A stretch of DNA of 64,000 bases from Euclidia mi (taxonomy: Eukaryota > Arthropoda > Insecta > Lepidoptera > Erebidae): assembly GCA_944739405.2 (NCBI GenBank), contig OX123182.2, positions 93,426,051 to 93,490,050 on the forward strand, written 5' to 3'. A program made the translations under genes and the position numbers. Numbering within the stretch: the stretch's first letter is position 1; every line of letters begins with the position of its first letter. The notes beneath the pieces were generated by a model. It had not been told where the DNA came from. It did no database searches and was given only the letters and a program-made list of their open reading frames with translations. Below are positions 11,964 to 20,622 of the stretch, piece after piece.

Positions 11964-11966
11964 TAC

Positions 11967-12260
11967 CTTAAATTCAATAAAGTACTATTTATCACTGAAA
12001 ATCAACATATTATTATAGACTAATTGAAAATTAGCGTGTTAATCACCATGTAGAAAATCATTGTGTTAATCACCGATTAGGAAATAAACATTCTATTAGG
12101 TATTTAAGCAGTTTTAACTATTTTTCTTTTTTTACCCAACTTAAAGAGCTGACCCGCCCTTTGGTATGACGAATAATTTTTGTATATTGTAACATTCAAG
12201 ATGCAGGTTGTAGGGTTAAATAAAATTCTTATTAAATTTATTAACCTTTTTCTCGCCTAA
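11967..12260. other. Sequence after copy A; no LTR identified
   Basis: AT-rich sequence with a near-duplicated 'tgttaatcacc' motif (12039 and 12065). No polypurine tract or TG start of an LTR is evident after the integrase stop. Nothing else is recognised. Confidence 0.4.
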
Positions 12261-12310
12261 TTCCTATATACCCTCCACCTTCGCTTGATTGCACGTATAA
12301 AAATTGCAAA

Positions 12311-12500
12311 ATGGGCACCTCGCCCTGTTCAGCGTCGACCTCCGAACGTGAAAGACATTATCCTCTTACGGTCGATGTCTACACTTCCCGTACCGGACGG
12401 TATCATCTCGCGAGTGCTCGGTGTGATCGGCAATCATCAGAAAATCAACCTATGGTGGGCAAGGAAGACGAGAGGAAACAAAACTCCAGCGACAAGCAAG
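12311..12500 (+). CDS. Possible short coding exon, unknown product
   Basis: I do not recognise this product. The stretch is more GC-rich than its flanks. A TATA-like 'cgtataaaaattg' (12295-12307) lies just before an ATG in favourable context (caaaATGG). The 12311 frame runs 75 codons and is hydrophilic, rich in Ser, Glu and Arg. At about 12500 the sequence 'gacaagcaag/gtacctcag' resembles a 5' splice site. A second frame (12285-12554) is open across the same bases and vaguely resembles a retroelement integrase C-terminus ('KDIILLRS', 'DGIISRVL'). The alternatives are therefore a first exon of a host gene or an old retroelement scrap. Confidence 0.25.
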
Positions 12501-12559
12501 GTACCTCAGCTTTCCTCTTATTTTCCCCACCAAGTTAGGTTGTTATTTGATTGATCTTA

Positions 12560-14260
12560 TATTTAAAAAAATAATTTAATTATAATTAAACTCTTAAGGT
12601 ATTTAAGGTATTCAAGGTATTTTATGTGTCAAAGCGTTCTGAAGGTTTACGACAACCTAACGGTTATATGCAAGTTGTAGAGACTTTAGCATAGGCAAAC
12701 GTGACAATGAATCTCTACATTCTTGCTATATGTTTATCAAAGTAATTGTAATTAAAAAGAAACTACAGAATATGGTCATAGTTTACATAGCAATGATAAA
12801 CGGCAGTTTGAGACAAGCCAATAGTCAATAGTCAAGTACTATTATTTACATCCAACCCGGATGAAATTGAGACACCGTTAGATATTGTTCGGTAAATTTT
12901 TATTATTGTTACGGTTGTACTATTAATACCCGTAAATAACACAGCACAAGCGTGACGCTATTAAAAAATTCGATTCGCCAGAATAATTTAAATAAACGGA
13001 TTGCTTTGTGAAGATACCAATAATAACTTAAGTTTCTTCGCGACCTGAAGTAACTGATAATATCTGTTGCATGTGCCTGTTGCATTTCCAGTGGCACAAA
13101 AAACTATATTTAAACAGTAAGTAAGCAGAAACGTTCATAATTACTGACAGTTGGCTTGACTCTGGCTTCTTTGCAACAATATTTAAGTAGTTGTACTGGC
13201 AACCATTTAGGACACACGAATTAAAATGACAACAACGCTTTTTCATAGGAAATGCCGGTACTTTTATGTTTGTTTCTAATTTTAATTCTTATCAATGGCT
13301 TGACTCTCTGTTATGTAATCGTTTTTAATTTATGAAGACACCTTGATAGCTTAGGACATTAGGCATGGAAAGAGGTGACACAGATTATTTTAACCTTATA
13401 AAAGAAACCGCATTGCCAAGCATAGCTTTCTTGGACCTTAAAACAAAATAAGATGAATATATGCTTACACTTCTATGTTATTTTCCCCGTGTCCACTCTG
13501 TATGTGTATTTCGTAAACGATAGACGAAGAGACAGTTTATTTTCCTTTGTTGTTTTTAGAATAAATGTTTGAGATAGGCATCATGATAAGAAGCTTTGAC
13601 AAATCGCGTTGAGCCGCCAGCGGTACGTGCGTAATATCGAAAGTTGTTAGTCTTCTTTCGCAGTGTTTTAGGCATACACACTTGGCAGTATCATTCAGAG
13701 AAATAGAGACGTGATATTTGGACGGCTGTATGAATAGAGTAGAGACTAAATAAATTACAGAAACGGCTTAAGCTTAACAGCTTAAAGTAGTGGGTGTAAG
13801 TTTGCTATTACTGAGATTCACGGATCCGCTATGGGAGGGCCGAGGTATACCGCGGTGGTTTAAGTGAGTATTCCCCGAACCATTGTAGGGTAGAGTGTTA
13901 GACACATCCTCCACCAACCTCAAACGCGAAAGAAATAGTAGTGGTGGGATGGTCCATAATAGGGATTCCACCGCAAGAATAAATAAAATAAACAAAAAGC
14001 CTAACGCCTTAAAAATAAATAAGTTATTCTTTAGGTCACCTAGATAGGTACTAAGGCTACAATAACAGTTTTACCGACTGGTAGTATATGTAGTCTTGGT
14101 ACTGCACGAAAGATATACAAGCAAGAGTATTGATGTTATGACTGAGGGCTTTAGTGGTAGATAATTTCAAAGTGTCATAATTATAAACTAAGCGTCCTGC
14201 GAAGAGCAGATTAGGACTTCAGTAATACTAAGGCGAGAATTTTGGAGCATATTTATTTTT
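12560..14260. other. Intergenic DNA with a short direct repeat
   Basis: Around 12595-12625 a unit close to 'aaggtattta' is repeated three times. The 13800-13975 portion ('gaggtataccgcggtggttt' through 'ggtggtgggatggtccata') looks like a dispersed lepidopteran repeat, but I cannot assign its class. No protein-coding gene is supported; the minus-strand frames at 12909-13246 and 13774-13995 have no recognisable domain. Confidence 0.45.
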
Positions 14261-14265
14261 CATAC

Positions 14266-14510
14266 ATACATACATACATAGACTCACGCCTGTTTCCCCG
14301 AAGGGGTAGGCAGAGGCATATTAAACGCCCACTTTTCGCCAGTGTTTTAATCCCACGTAATAGGTGGCGAGCCTATTGCCGCTTATTGGGACATTTTGTT
14401 TGCCAGAGCCTCGTCCGTTGATCGGCAGGTGCACCACTTGCAGGTGAGGTTGGCTTGGGACCCTAAGTTCTTGGTGGGAACCCTATGCACCCATTTTTAT
14501 TTTTCAGTTA
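14266..14510 (-). mobile_element. SINE 3' portion, reverse
   Basis: It begins with a (catacata) run at 14264-14280, the reverse of the family's 'gtatgtatgta' tail. It then gives, in reverse, the 'cttcggggaaacaggcgtga' and 'cgccacctattacgtgggat' blocks seen in the complete copy at 43640-44033. The tRNA-like head is missing, so this is a truncated or deleted copy. Confidence 0.6.
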
Positions 14511-15132
14511 ATATAATAACGTTTATAATTATAAATATTCTTATTAATCGTTGCTTTTTACTTGCTTAGATTTTTGTATCACTAAGAAGAGTATCATGAC
14601 TCAGGATTTATTCATGTTTGGAGTTCAATTAATTCAAGGTGAAAGATGCAGAAATTTCTTTTGGAAAAGTTGCCTTAATGAATTGTGATTGGTATAATTT
14701 TGTCAGTTAGGTTAAGTGCTTCTGACAACATAAATTTACTAACATTTTGTAAGATTCTGATGTAGGACAATTCATCATAACTTTAATGCATGTCAGTAAT
14801 CACTATTTATACTTGGTTGACATTCAGCTACTTATTAGTCAGCGTACTTATTACTCTTGATAGTAAGAGACAACCACGGATCCTGGATAAGGCCATGATC
14901 TCTTTGCATCGCAAAATAATATTGCTAAAAGCACATCCAAATTGGTATGTCAATGCAACTGTAAACAGCAGGTCAGTTCATTGGCTCCCCACTGCTTCTT
15001 TTTTTATTAGTTCTATTAGTTATAAATTGTTTTATTAGTTATTTTCATCTGTCTTTATCTTGTGTCTTATGGGCATAGTCCTTGTCAAAGGAATCCAGGT
15101 CATCTCGCCGCCTCGTTGGTTGATTGACATCA

Positions 15133-15322
15133 TCTGTATATATAAAATCACTGCCTGAAATCGCGAAGTTTTAACTACCGAAACTAGAATCATGAAATTT
15201 GAAACAGTGGGATCCTGTTGTGACGTAGGCACTCACAAATAAAGGTATTCTTTTATTTTACATATAAGAGGGAAAAATTGGGTTGGAAGTTATAGGCCGG
15301 TGAAACCGCGAGTAACAGCTAG
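15133..15322 (+). mobile_element. Non-autonomous Helitron-like element
   Basis: The 190-bp segment starts TCTGTATATATAAAATC directly after an A (15132). It ends ...CGCGAGTAACAGCTAG directly before a T (15323), matching the Helitron rule of insertion between A and T with 5'-TC and CTAG-3' ends. A small stem, CGGT-GAA-ACCG, lies about ten bases before the 3' end, as Helitrons require for termination. No rep-helicase frame is present. The same 5' head recurs at 3046 and 17171. Confidence 0.6.
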
Positions 15323-15329
15323 TTAATTC

Positions 15330-16400
15330 TATATCTATACGTCGTACATAATGAGATTAACTTAGCATTCGAACAATTACAAACCCATTAGGTTACGATT
15401 CGACTATGTACTTGTTAATATAAGATTAATATCATATCAAACTTGTAATTTATGTAGGAAGAGGGTACATCTAAGCAGATGATGATTTGATCTAACATGT
15501 ACAAATTGTAGAAAGCAGCTTTTAAAATACATCTGGGGATTACATTTACATAGTTTGTAGGTACTTTTTGTATTTCCTTTTTTTATAATGTCAACTATCC
15601 CTTTAGTTTTACATCCTGTGTCGCGGGGACCATAACAAATATACAACTAACGAACACAAAGTACACCGAGACACAAGAGTGTTATAACAAATGGAGATCA
15701 AACCGACAACACTCGGCGCAGTGTCGAGCGGCGAGACGGCTGCTTAAACCAGTACATCGTCCGAGATTTGAGATCAATAAAAGTCGCGTGTCTGTCCTTT
15801 TGTTTCAAACGGGGACTTATATCTATATGAATATATTTTAGTTTCTTAGACAATGCGAACCCCATTACGTAAAAAATAATTAATGCGATAACGCAACAAA
15901 ACAATATTCTCGGAAAAAAGAGCGTAGCTATCACTTTCCTCTAGGGGCTTATACGAAAAGGCAATAAACTATCAAATTTCCGCCCGCAATTACTTCTGCG
16001 TATTATTATTTTGCGAGAAGATGAAGAAATATTTTCTTCCATATTATTTGTTATCCCATTGATACGATCATGCCCAAACTCGTAAGTACTTGCTCTTAAA
16101 GGAATCACAATTCAGTTGTCTAACTTTTGTATTGACGGTTTTCAAGCGAATCATAGTGTTGTCATGGTAATTTTAAGACCTGTGATAATTTCAACACCAT
16201 GTGAAGTATAGTAAACTTTCATACCGTCAAAAAACTTGATTATAATCAAATCTAAATTCAATTTGTTTCTGATGAAAATCAGTTATATGTTTATTATACT
16301 ATTCGTCCGCAGCCGGGATGGGCCGCTCGTTAACTTCCTATATTATAAATATTCCTAATATAATATATTATAAGTGCAAAAGTGTGTCTGTTTGTCTTTT
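15330..16400. other. Intergenic DNA, no gene recognised
   Basis: Two minus-strand frames (15437-15646 and 15698-15934) reach 69 and 78 codons but show no domain. The 15698-15934 frame has one hydrophobic run near its start that could be a membrane segment, but without any other support I do not call it a gene. Confidence 0.45.
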
Positions 16401-16650
16401 TTACCCGACTACGGCGAAGCCAAAAAGGGTTCTGTTTTTGGCAGTCTATGCATGTATGTTCATTATGTTGGTTTGTATGTATGTATGTATGTATGTTCCA
16501 CCGTAGCGACTAAACTACTGAACTAAACAATAGATGCGACCACAGCTCTAGCTTGAGCATTTCTGTACTTCTACTTTTCTGGATTTATATTTAAATGAGC
16601 TATTTTCTTGTTTCGTCCTTTTTAGACCTCCTTTTTTCGTAGTCGGGTTA
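16401..16650. mobile_element. Small MITE with TTA duplication
   Basis: Left end 16404 reads CCCGACTACG and the right end (to 16647) is its exact inverse, CGTAGTCGGG. Both sides are flanked by TTA (16401-16403, 16648-16650). The 244-bp interior carries a (gtat)n microsatellite at 16474-16496 and 'ccaccgtagcgactaaacta'. There is no open frame of transposase type. The TTA duplication fits PIF/Harbinger, the same superfamily I infer for 5412-6378, although the end sequences differ. Confidence 0.5.
16474..16496. repeat. (GTAT)n microsatellite
   Basis: Five to six tandem gtat units inside the small MITE. Such tracts mark this dispersed family and are likely length-polymorphic. Confidence 0.8.
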
Positions 16651-17113
16651 TAGTTTTTAAACTTAATTTTTTTACGTCGTAAAATCCATGCCATGATATG
16701 AATTTTGAGTGTGCAGAGTTCAACAAAGTCTAAAAAAAGTCAAAGTCCAACTGATTCTCACGCGATCAAAGCCGAAGTCTAGGTAATACATACATCGCAC
16801 GAAATTATTATTGTCTAATTAGCTATACGTGCAAGTATTATTGATAATTGTATTCAGCCCTTTGAGCAACGTCTTATTAACCAGTCATTTTAAGTTAATG
16901 AGTTAATTTTGGAGGTCTGCTAACACAGACGCACCGCAGCCTTATTATATAGGACTATTGTTCTTACATATATTGACTTTATAGCATATGCAATGGTGTT
17001 TAGCTATACCGATGGAAAATGCCAATAAATTATATTTTCATTGTAAACTTGATATCTATGACTAAACAAGAATTATGAAATGTATTAAATTATATCAACA
17101 TTAGAATCTGGTA

Positions 17114-17164
17114 TGTAAGCTATCCTACTGCTGAGCCCCGTGCTCAGTAGTGGGATAGCTTACA
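17114..17164. repeat. Short hairpin, 23-bp stem
   Basis: Arms 17114-17136 and 17142-17164 are inverse copies except at two positions, both of which would be G-U pairs in a plus-strand RNA. The loop is five bases (CCCGT). Each half contains a 'ctactgagc(a)cgggg'-like module that is common in lepidopteran LINE tails, so the hairpin may be a head-to-head fusion of two such tails. Confidence 0.6.
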
Positions 17165-17170
17165 TTAGTA

Positions 17171-17300
17171 TATATCTGTATATATAAAATCCTTGCGTTA
17201 CTGACTGACAGACACATCTTCAGCCTTAAACAGTCCACTGCTGGACTAGGCCACTCCTTTGAAGAGAGGAATTGGCCTACTATACCACGCTGGCCAAACG
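17171..17300 (+). mobile_element. Helitron-like head joined to a LINE-tail repeat
   Basis: 17171-17210 repeats the Helitron-like head (TCTGTATATATAAAATCC plus 'actgactgacagac') seen at 3046. From about 17218, 'cagtccactgctggactagg' is a widespread LINE 3'-tail module, also present at 38803-38835 and, more diverged, at 48900-49020. The element is therefore a mosaic of two broken repeats. Confidence 0.4.
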
Positions 17301-17319
17301 AGTTGGTATAGGGTTTGTA

Positions 17320-18062
17320 TCAAGTTTTCCTTCTCTTGCAGTGCTGTTCTCTGCATAATATGCTCCCTCTGTCGGCTCTTATGACACCCATGGGATGATA
17401 TGGGGTGGTGACAATCCATATTCTTAATCCGTCACCACACGGACGGTAAATTTTTAGTTCCCGTTCCTCATGAGCCCGTAGCGATATAAAATTGAAATTC
17501 ATGCTCAAGTCAAACTAAAGGGTACTTCCAGTTGATCTAGAATCTTGAAATTTGACACAAAGCAACGTTTTATAGCACATAGGAAAAATTTCGAAAACCT
17601 TAAATTTTTTGTGAATGAATGAATTCGTGTGAGTGTGTGGCAAACTCTGGTGTCGGAGTTTTCAGACCGCCCGAAGGCCTCCGACATGGCCTAACGATCC
17701 TTATCCTTAGACAAGAACCGGAACCGACAGCTTTACGTGCCCTCCGAAGCACGGTAGCGCTCAGATGTAAATGCCACACACGGTCACCCATCCAAGTGGT
17801 GACCTGTGCACGCGTTGCTTAACTTTGCCGATTTGTTACGAACGGCAAGCCAAGTCTGGCTATGAGCGCTACAAGCAGTACATTATCACTTTTTTTTTTC
17901 AAAATAATTATTACATAATATACCTACAGGTTTGTACGGAACCCTCGGTGCGCGAGTTCGACTCGTACTTGCCCAGTTTTTTTTACTTTCAATAGGTACT
18001 ATTGTTTAATTGATATTTTTGCCGCTATAGCTGTATCCTCATTTTCAGGGTTCCGTACTAAA
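17320..18062 (-). mobile_element. Mosaic of LINE-tail and 'gggttccgtac' repeats, reverse
   Basis: 17370-17420 is the reverse of the 'cgtgggtgtcgtaagaggcg' module found at 18330 and 43687. 17610-17870 ('cgccc gaaggcctccgacatgg' through 'ccatccaagtggtgacctgt') resembles a lepidopteran LINE 3' tail. 17935-17985 is the reverse of the 'cgcgcaccgagggttccgtac' head present at 38395, and 18050-18060 repeats 'gggttccgtac'. 17510-17610 matches the 'cttgaaatttggtacgaagc' units at 40210. No coding capacity is visible; the 60-70 codon frames are incidental. Confidence 0.5.
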
Positions 18063-18269
18063 AGAAACCAGACCCTTATAAAATCACTTTGTTTCCTATA
18101 GGATCGCCTGTAAGTTGGTCTGTCAAGTTGCAATTAAAACCATATTCAAATCTATAGGCCCTACAAGCTGTAACTCTAGCTGTAAGGCTGTTTAAAAAAA
18201 ATAACCATTTATGCCGCAAAAATCCATATTTCGGCGCTGTCAAGGGAATATTTTTTTTATGATAATAGT

Positions 18270-18522
18270 GCTGTGTGGTTGACGGCATAGAATACAAGTG
18301 TCACCACCCTTCTCTTCTTCTATCTTCCCGTGGGTGTCGTAAGAGGTGACTAAGGGATAACACGATGCAAATACCATCTTTGTGTAGAGACGGAAAACTC
18401 GACATCAAACCCTATACTACTGCCTCGTTGGTCTCGCGGCATAAATGTGCGCGTGGGATCGGGAGGTCCCGGGTTCGATTCCTGGGTCGGGCAGTGTTAT
18501 TGGGTTTTTCTGTCACGAAATA
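18270..18522 (+). mobile_element. tRNA-derived SINE with LINE-like 5' module
   Basis: A module starting 'ttgacggcatagaatacaag' (18278) and containing 'cccgtgggtgtcgtaagagg' precedes a tRNA-like block at 18419-18495 ('ctgcctcgttggtctcgcgg' to 'cccgggttcgattcctgggt'), which has good A- and B-box-like parts. The same arrangement recurs at 43640-43860. The copy is cut at 18522, where it abuts the BEL/Pao element B, so one interrupted the other. Confidence 0.65.
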
Positions 18523-19037
18523 GAGCCTACAGCCAACAAATTATCAAATTCAGGTGGATGGGGGTCCCTAGGTACAGGTCCCATCAAAGCAAATCAAAAT
18601 ATGGTCGGGATGGCAGTCAAACCATTTGGCACCAAGACCCGTTTCCCACCAATCAAAATTCCACCGAGGACATCAGCGCCAATCAACAAGTCGATTTGTC
18701 CCGGTGTGTCAAATTTGGGGTCTGCCAGTTCCAATCCCGATGTCAAATTCACCACAGCAGCAGATAGCTGTTTCTGTGGGTGCATACCCAAAATATTCTT
18801 CAGCACAATAGCCGAGGTTTTAATCCTCGGGTGTGAAGATTCAACAGGGCCAAACAAAACCTTAACTTGCCCTTCAACATTAGAGGCTACGTCACCTATG
18901 CCCCGTATACAATTTGGAAAAGAGCCCATATTTAATTTAACCTGCCCTACCAAATAAGTGGAAACAATGCAACCTTGTGAACCTGTGTCCAATATAGCAC
19001 GGACAACAACAGAGGTCCCCGTGGGTCCCCGTCGGGA
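18523..19037 (-). pseudogene. BEL/Pao aspartic protease fragment (element B)
   Basis: Reading leftward from 19037, 'SVVVRAILDTGSQGCIVSTY' shows an intact D-T-G retropepsin triad, unlike copy A. 'LADPKFDTPGQIDLLIGADV' near the end is the typical block after BEL/Pao proteases. An in-frame TGA closes the frame at 18594-18596, but the same frame continues beyond it with 'FALMGPVP', so the stop is a mutation within the gene. Upstream, the frame runs directly into the palindrome at 19038-19102, which is not normal element sequence. Confidence 0.8.
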
Positions 19038-19102
19038 CCTAAGCAGTATAGATAAAAGATCGTCCTACGGTGCAGGACGATCTTTTATCTATACTGCTTA
19101 GG
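19038..19102. repeat. Perfect 29-bp palindrome, 7-base loop
   Basis: Bases 19038-19066 and 19074-19102 are exact inverse copies, with ACGGTGC between them. The right arm plus loop is genuine reverse transcriptase coding sequence read on the plus strand ('PTVQDDLLSILLR'). The left arm is an inverted copy fused to the protease fragment of element B. It therefore marks a fold-back junction. Confidence 0.95.
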
Positions 19103-19174
19103 TTTCGGCAACACAAGTTCGTCTTGTCAGCTGACGTTGCAAAAATGTATAGGTGTATCTACGTCCACCCAAAT
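19064..19174 (+). pseudogene. BEL/Pao reverse transcriptase scrap, inverted
   Basis: The plus-strand translation 'VQDDLLSILLRFRQHKFVLS' followed by 'ADVAKMYRCIYVHPNQ' is an unmistakable block from the first half of a BEL/Pao reverse transcriptase. Its orientation is opposite to element B's protease next to it. 'YVHPNQ' differs from the corresponding 'RAVMMPNPDD' of copy C, so it probably comes from B or a third element rather than C. At 19175 it is cut by the arm of copy C. Confidence 0.8.
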
Positions 19175-19389
19175 CAGAAATGGTCGTGGAATTTCGGGAT
19201 TGCTGGAATAAAAGTCTGGACTGGTTCGTGGTTAACAGAAAAGTATATTAACAAAGTCGTACAGAGGTCGCACGAGTGAATGAGTGAACATATAATTAAT
19301 CCTTAAATTTATCGTCGTTGACTCAATGACGTATCTGCTACGTTGCTCCTACAATTCAAGCAGGCGTTTTGGCTTGAACATGCCCCCGG
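19175..19389 (-). repeat. Putative polypurine tract and truncated 3' LTR of element C
   Basis: On the minus strand, CCGGGGGCA (19389-19381), a plausible polypurine tract, precedes TGTTCAAGCC (from 19380), a plausible LTR start of BEL/Pao type. About 206 bp follow before the sequence changes abruptly to foreign DNA at 19174. The second copy has the same arrangement at 26692-26906. No terminal CA or 5' LTR partner could be found, so the LTR call is by context. Confidence 0.45.
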
Positions 19390-19413
19390 ACGTTGGAAGC
19401 AGCAGGCGCGCTT

Positions 19414-20622
19414 TCAACCACACTGTGAGTCGATGGGCAGTGGACAAATCCTGTTGAACGCCCTTCTGATGATGCCAGAGTTGGTTTGGATATCTGCCAC
19501 GCGTACAATTCCGTCAGATCCTGGGTGAATTGCGACAATCCTGCCTAATCTCCACTTGAGAGGAGGTAGATGGTCCTCCTTCACAACAACTAACATGCCC
19601 AGCTTCAGTGCATCTTTGCAGGTACGCCACTTAGTCCTCTGCTGCAGCTCTGACACGTACTCCTTGCTCCAACGATCCCAAAAATGCTGGCGAAGCTGCT
19701 CAATCCGTTGGTAACGAGACAAGCAAGTTACGGAGTAATCTTGAAGGTCTGGCTGCGGCAATGATGTAAGCGGCCGGCCAACGAGAAAATGACCCGGAGT
19801 CAGTGGGTTGCAATCAGCTGGGTCCGAAGATAGCGGCGTCAGTGGACGAGAATTTAAAATGGCTTCTATCTGGACTAGTGTGGTGTTAAGCTCTTCAAAG
19901 GTTAAGTGACAATTTCCCAACACTCGCCTAAGGTGAAATTTAGTCGCCTTAACACCCGCTTCCCAGAGTCCACCAAAATGAGGCGTGTATGCAGGGATAA
20001 AATGGAACTTAATCCCGTCATTAGCCAGCTGTGCAGCCAAGGAATCACAACTGGACTTAAGGAACTTTGCAAGTTCATTACTAGCGCCAACGAAACAGGT
20101 ACCGTTATCAGAGTACATGTCACTCGGCTTACCGCGTCGCGAGATGAACCTATATAACGCTAGCAAATATTTGTCACTGGTCAAGTCACTCACCAGCTCC
20201 AAATGAATAGCCTTGGTGGTAAAACATACAAAGAGTGCTATGTACACTTTTACTAGCCTACATCCGCGACCCTGTCTAGTAGCTGCCATGATGGGACCAG
20301 CGTAATCTACACCTATACTCTGAAATGGGTAACCGCCTGGAAGAATGCGCTGCTGCGGTAAGTTACCCATCGATGGTGACACTGTCTTACCCAACATGCG
20401 ACAACAACGCACGCAATGACGATAGCAGTGCTTTGCTAATTTTCGTCCGCCTATGGGCCAATACGAATCCCTGATGGAAGACAACAAAAGCGTTGGGCCA
20501 GCATGCATTAACCTAATATGTTCATACGCAAATAGTAATCGAGTAAACTTGTGAGTGGACTGTAATAATATAGGATACTTTTTACTGTAAGAGAAACTTG
20601 AATTTGTTAAGCGTCCTCCAAC
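19414..20622 (-). pseudogene. BEL/Pao integrase (element C, minus copy)
   Basis: Integrase would insert the element's cDNA. The frame has 'HCVRCCRMLGKT' in the zinc-binding part and the catalytic D in 'IGVDYAGPI'. The second D is in 'YSDNGTCFVG', with the E in 'GGLWEAGVKATK'. The C-terminal part has 'VGRPL', 'HFWDRWSKEYV' and 'LVVVKEDHLPPLKWRLGR'. It is the continuation of the pol frame 22221-20623, cut off from it only by the TGA at 20623-20625. The second copy has CGA at the same place. From 20622 to the stop at 19414 the frame is open, with an internal methionine at 20508. Confidence 0.85.

Larger units (their letters stand above)
7440..11966 (+). mobile_element. BEL/Pao LTR retrotransposon, decayed copy A
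   Basis: Five fragments occur in the canonical BEL/Pao order on one strand: gag, aspartic protease, reverse transcriptase, RNase H and integrase. Several frameshifts and stops separate them, but the integrase frame is intact. No LTR, primer site or polypurine tract could be found at either side, so the ends are missing or too diverged to see by eye. The copy differs clearly in protein sequence from copies B and C further along, so it is an independent lineage. Confidence 0.85.

Noticed and set aside
17114..17164. microRNA precursor
   Set aside because: Loop of only five bases and clear LINE-tail modules in both arms; kept as a hairpin repeat only.
18419..18495. Possible tRNA gene
   Set aside because: The block recurs at 43776 with the same flanks and a SINE tail, so it is a retroposon head rather than a functional tRNA.
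19902..20206. Plus- and minus-strand frames of 73-83 codons across the integrase of C
   Set aside because: They are other-frame readings of the integrase and recur at 25876-26180 because that DNA is duplicated.
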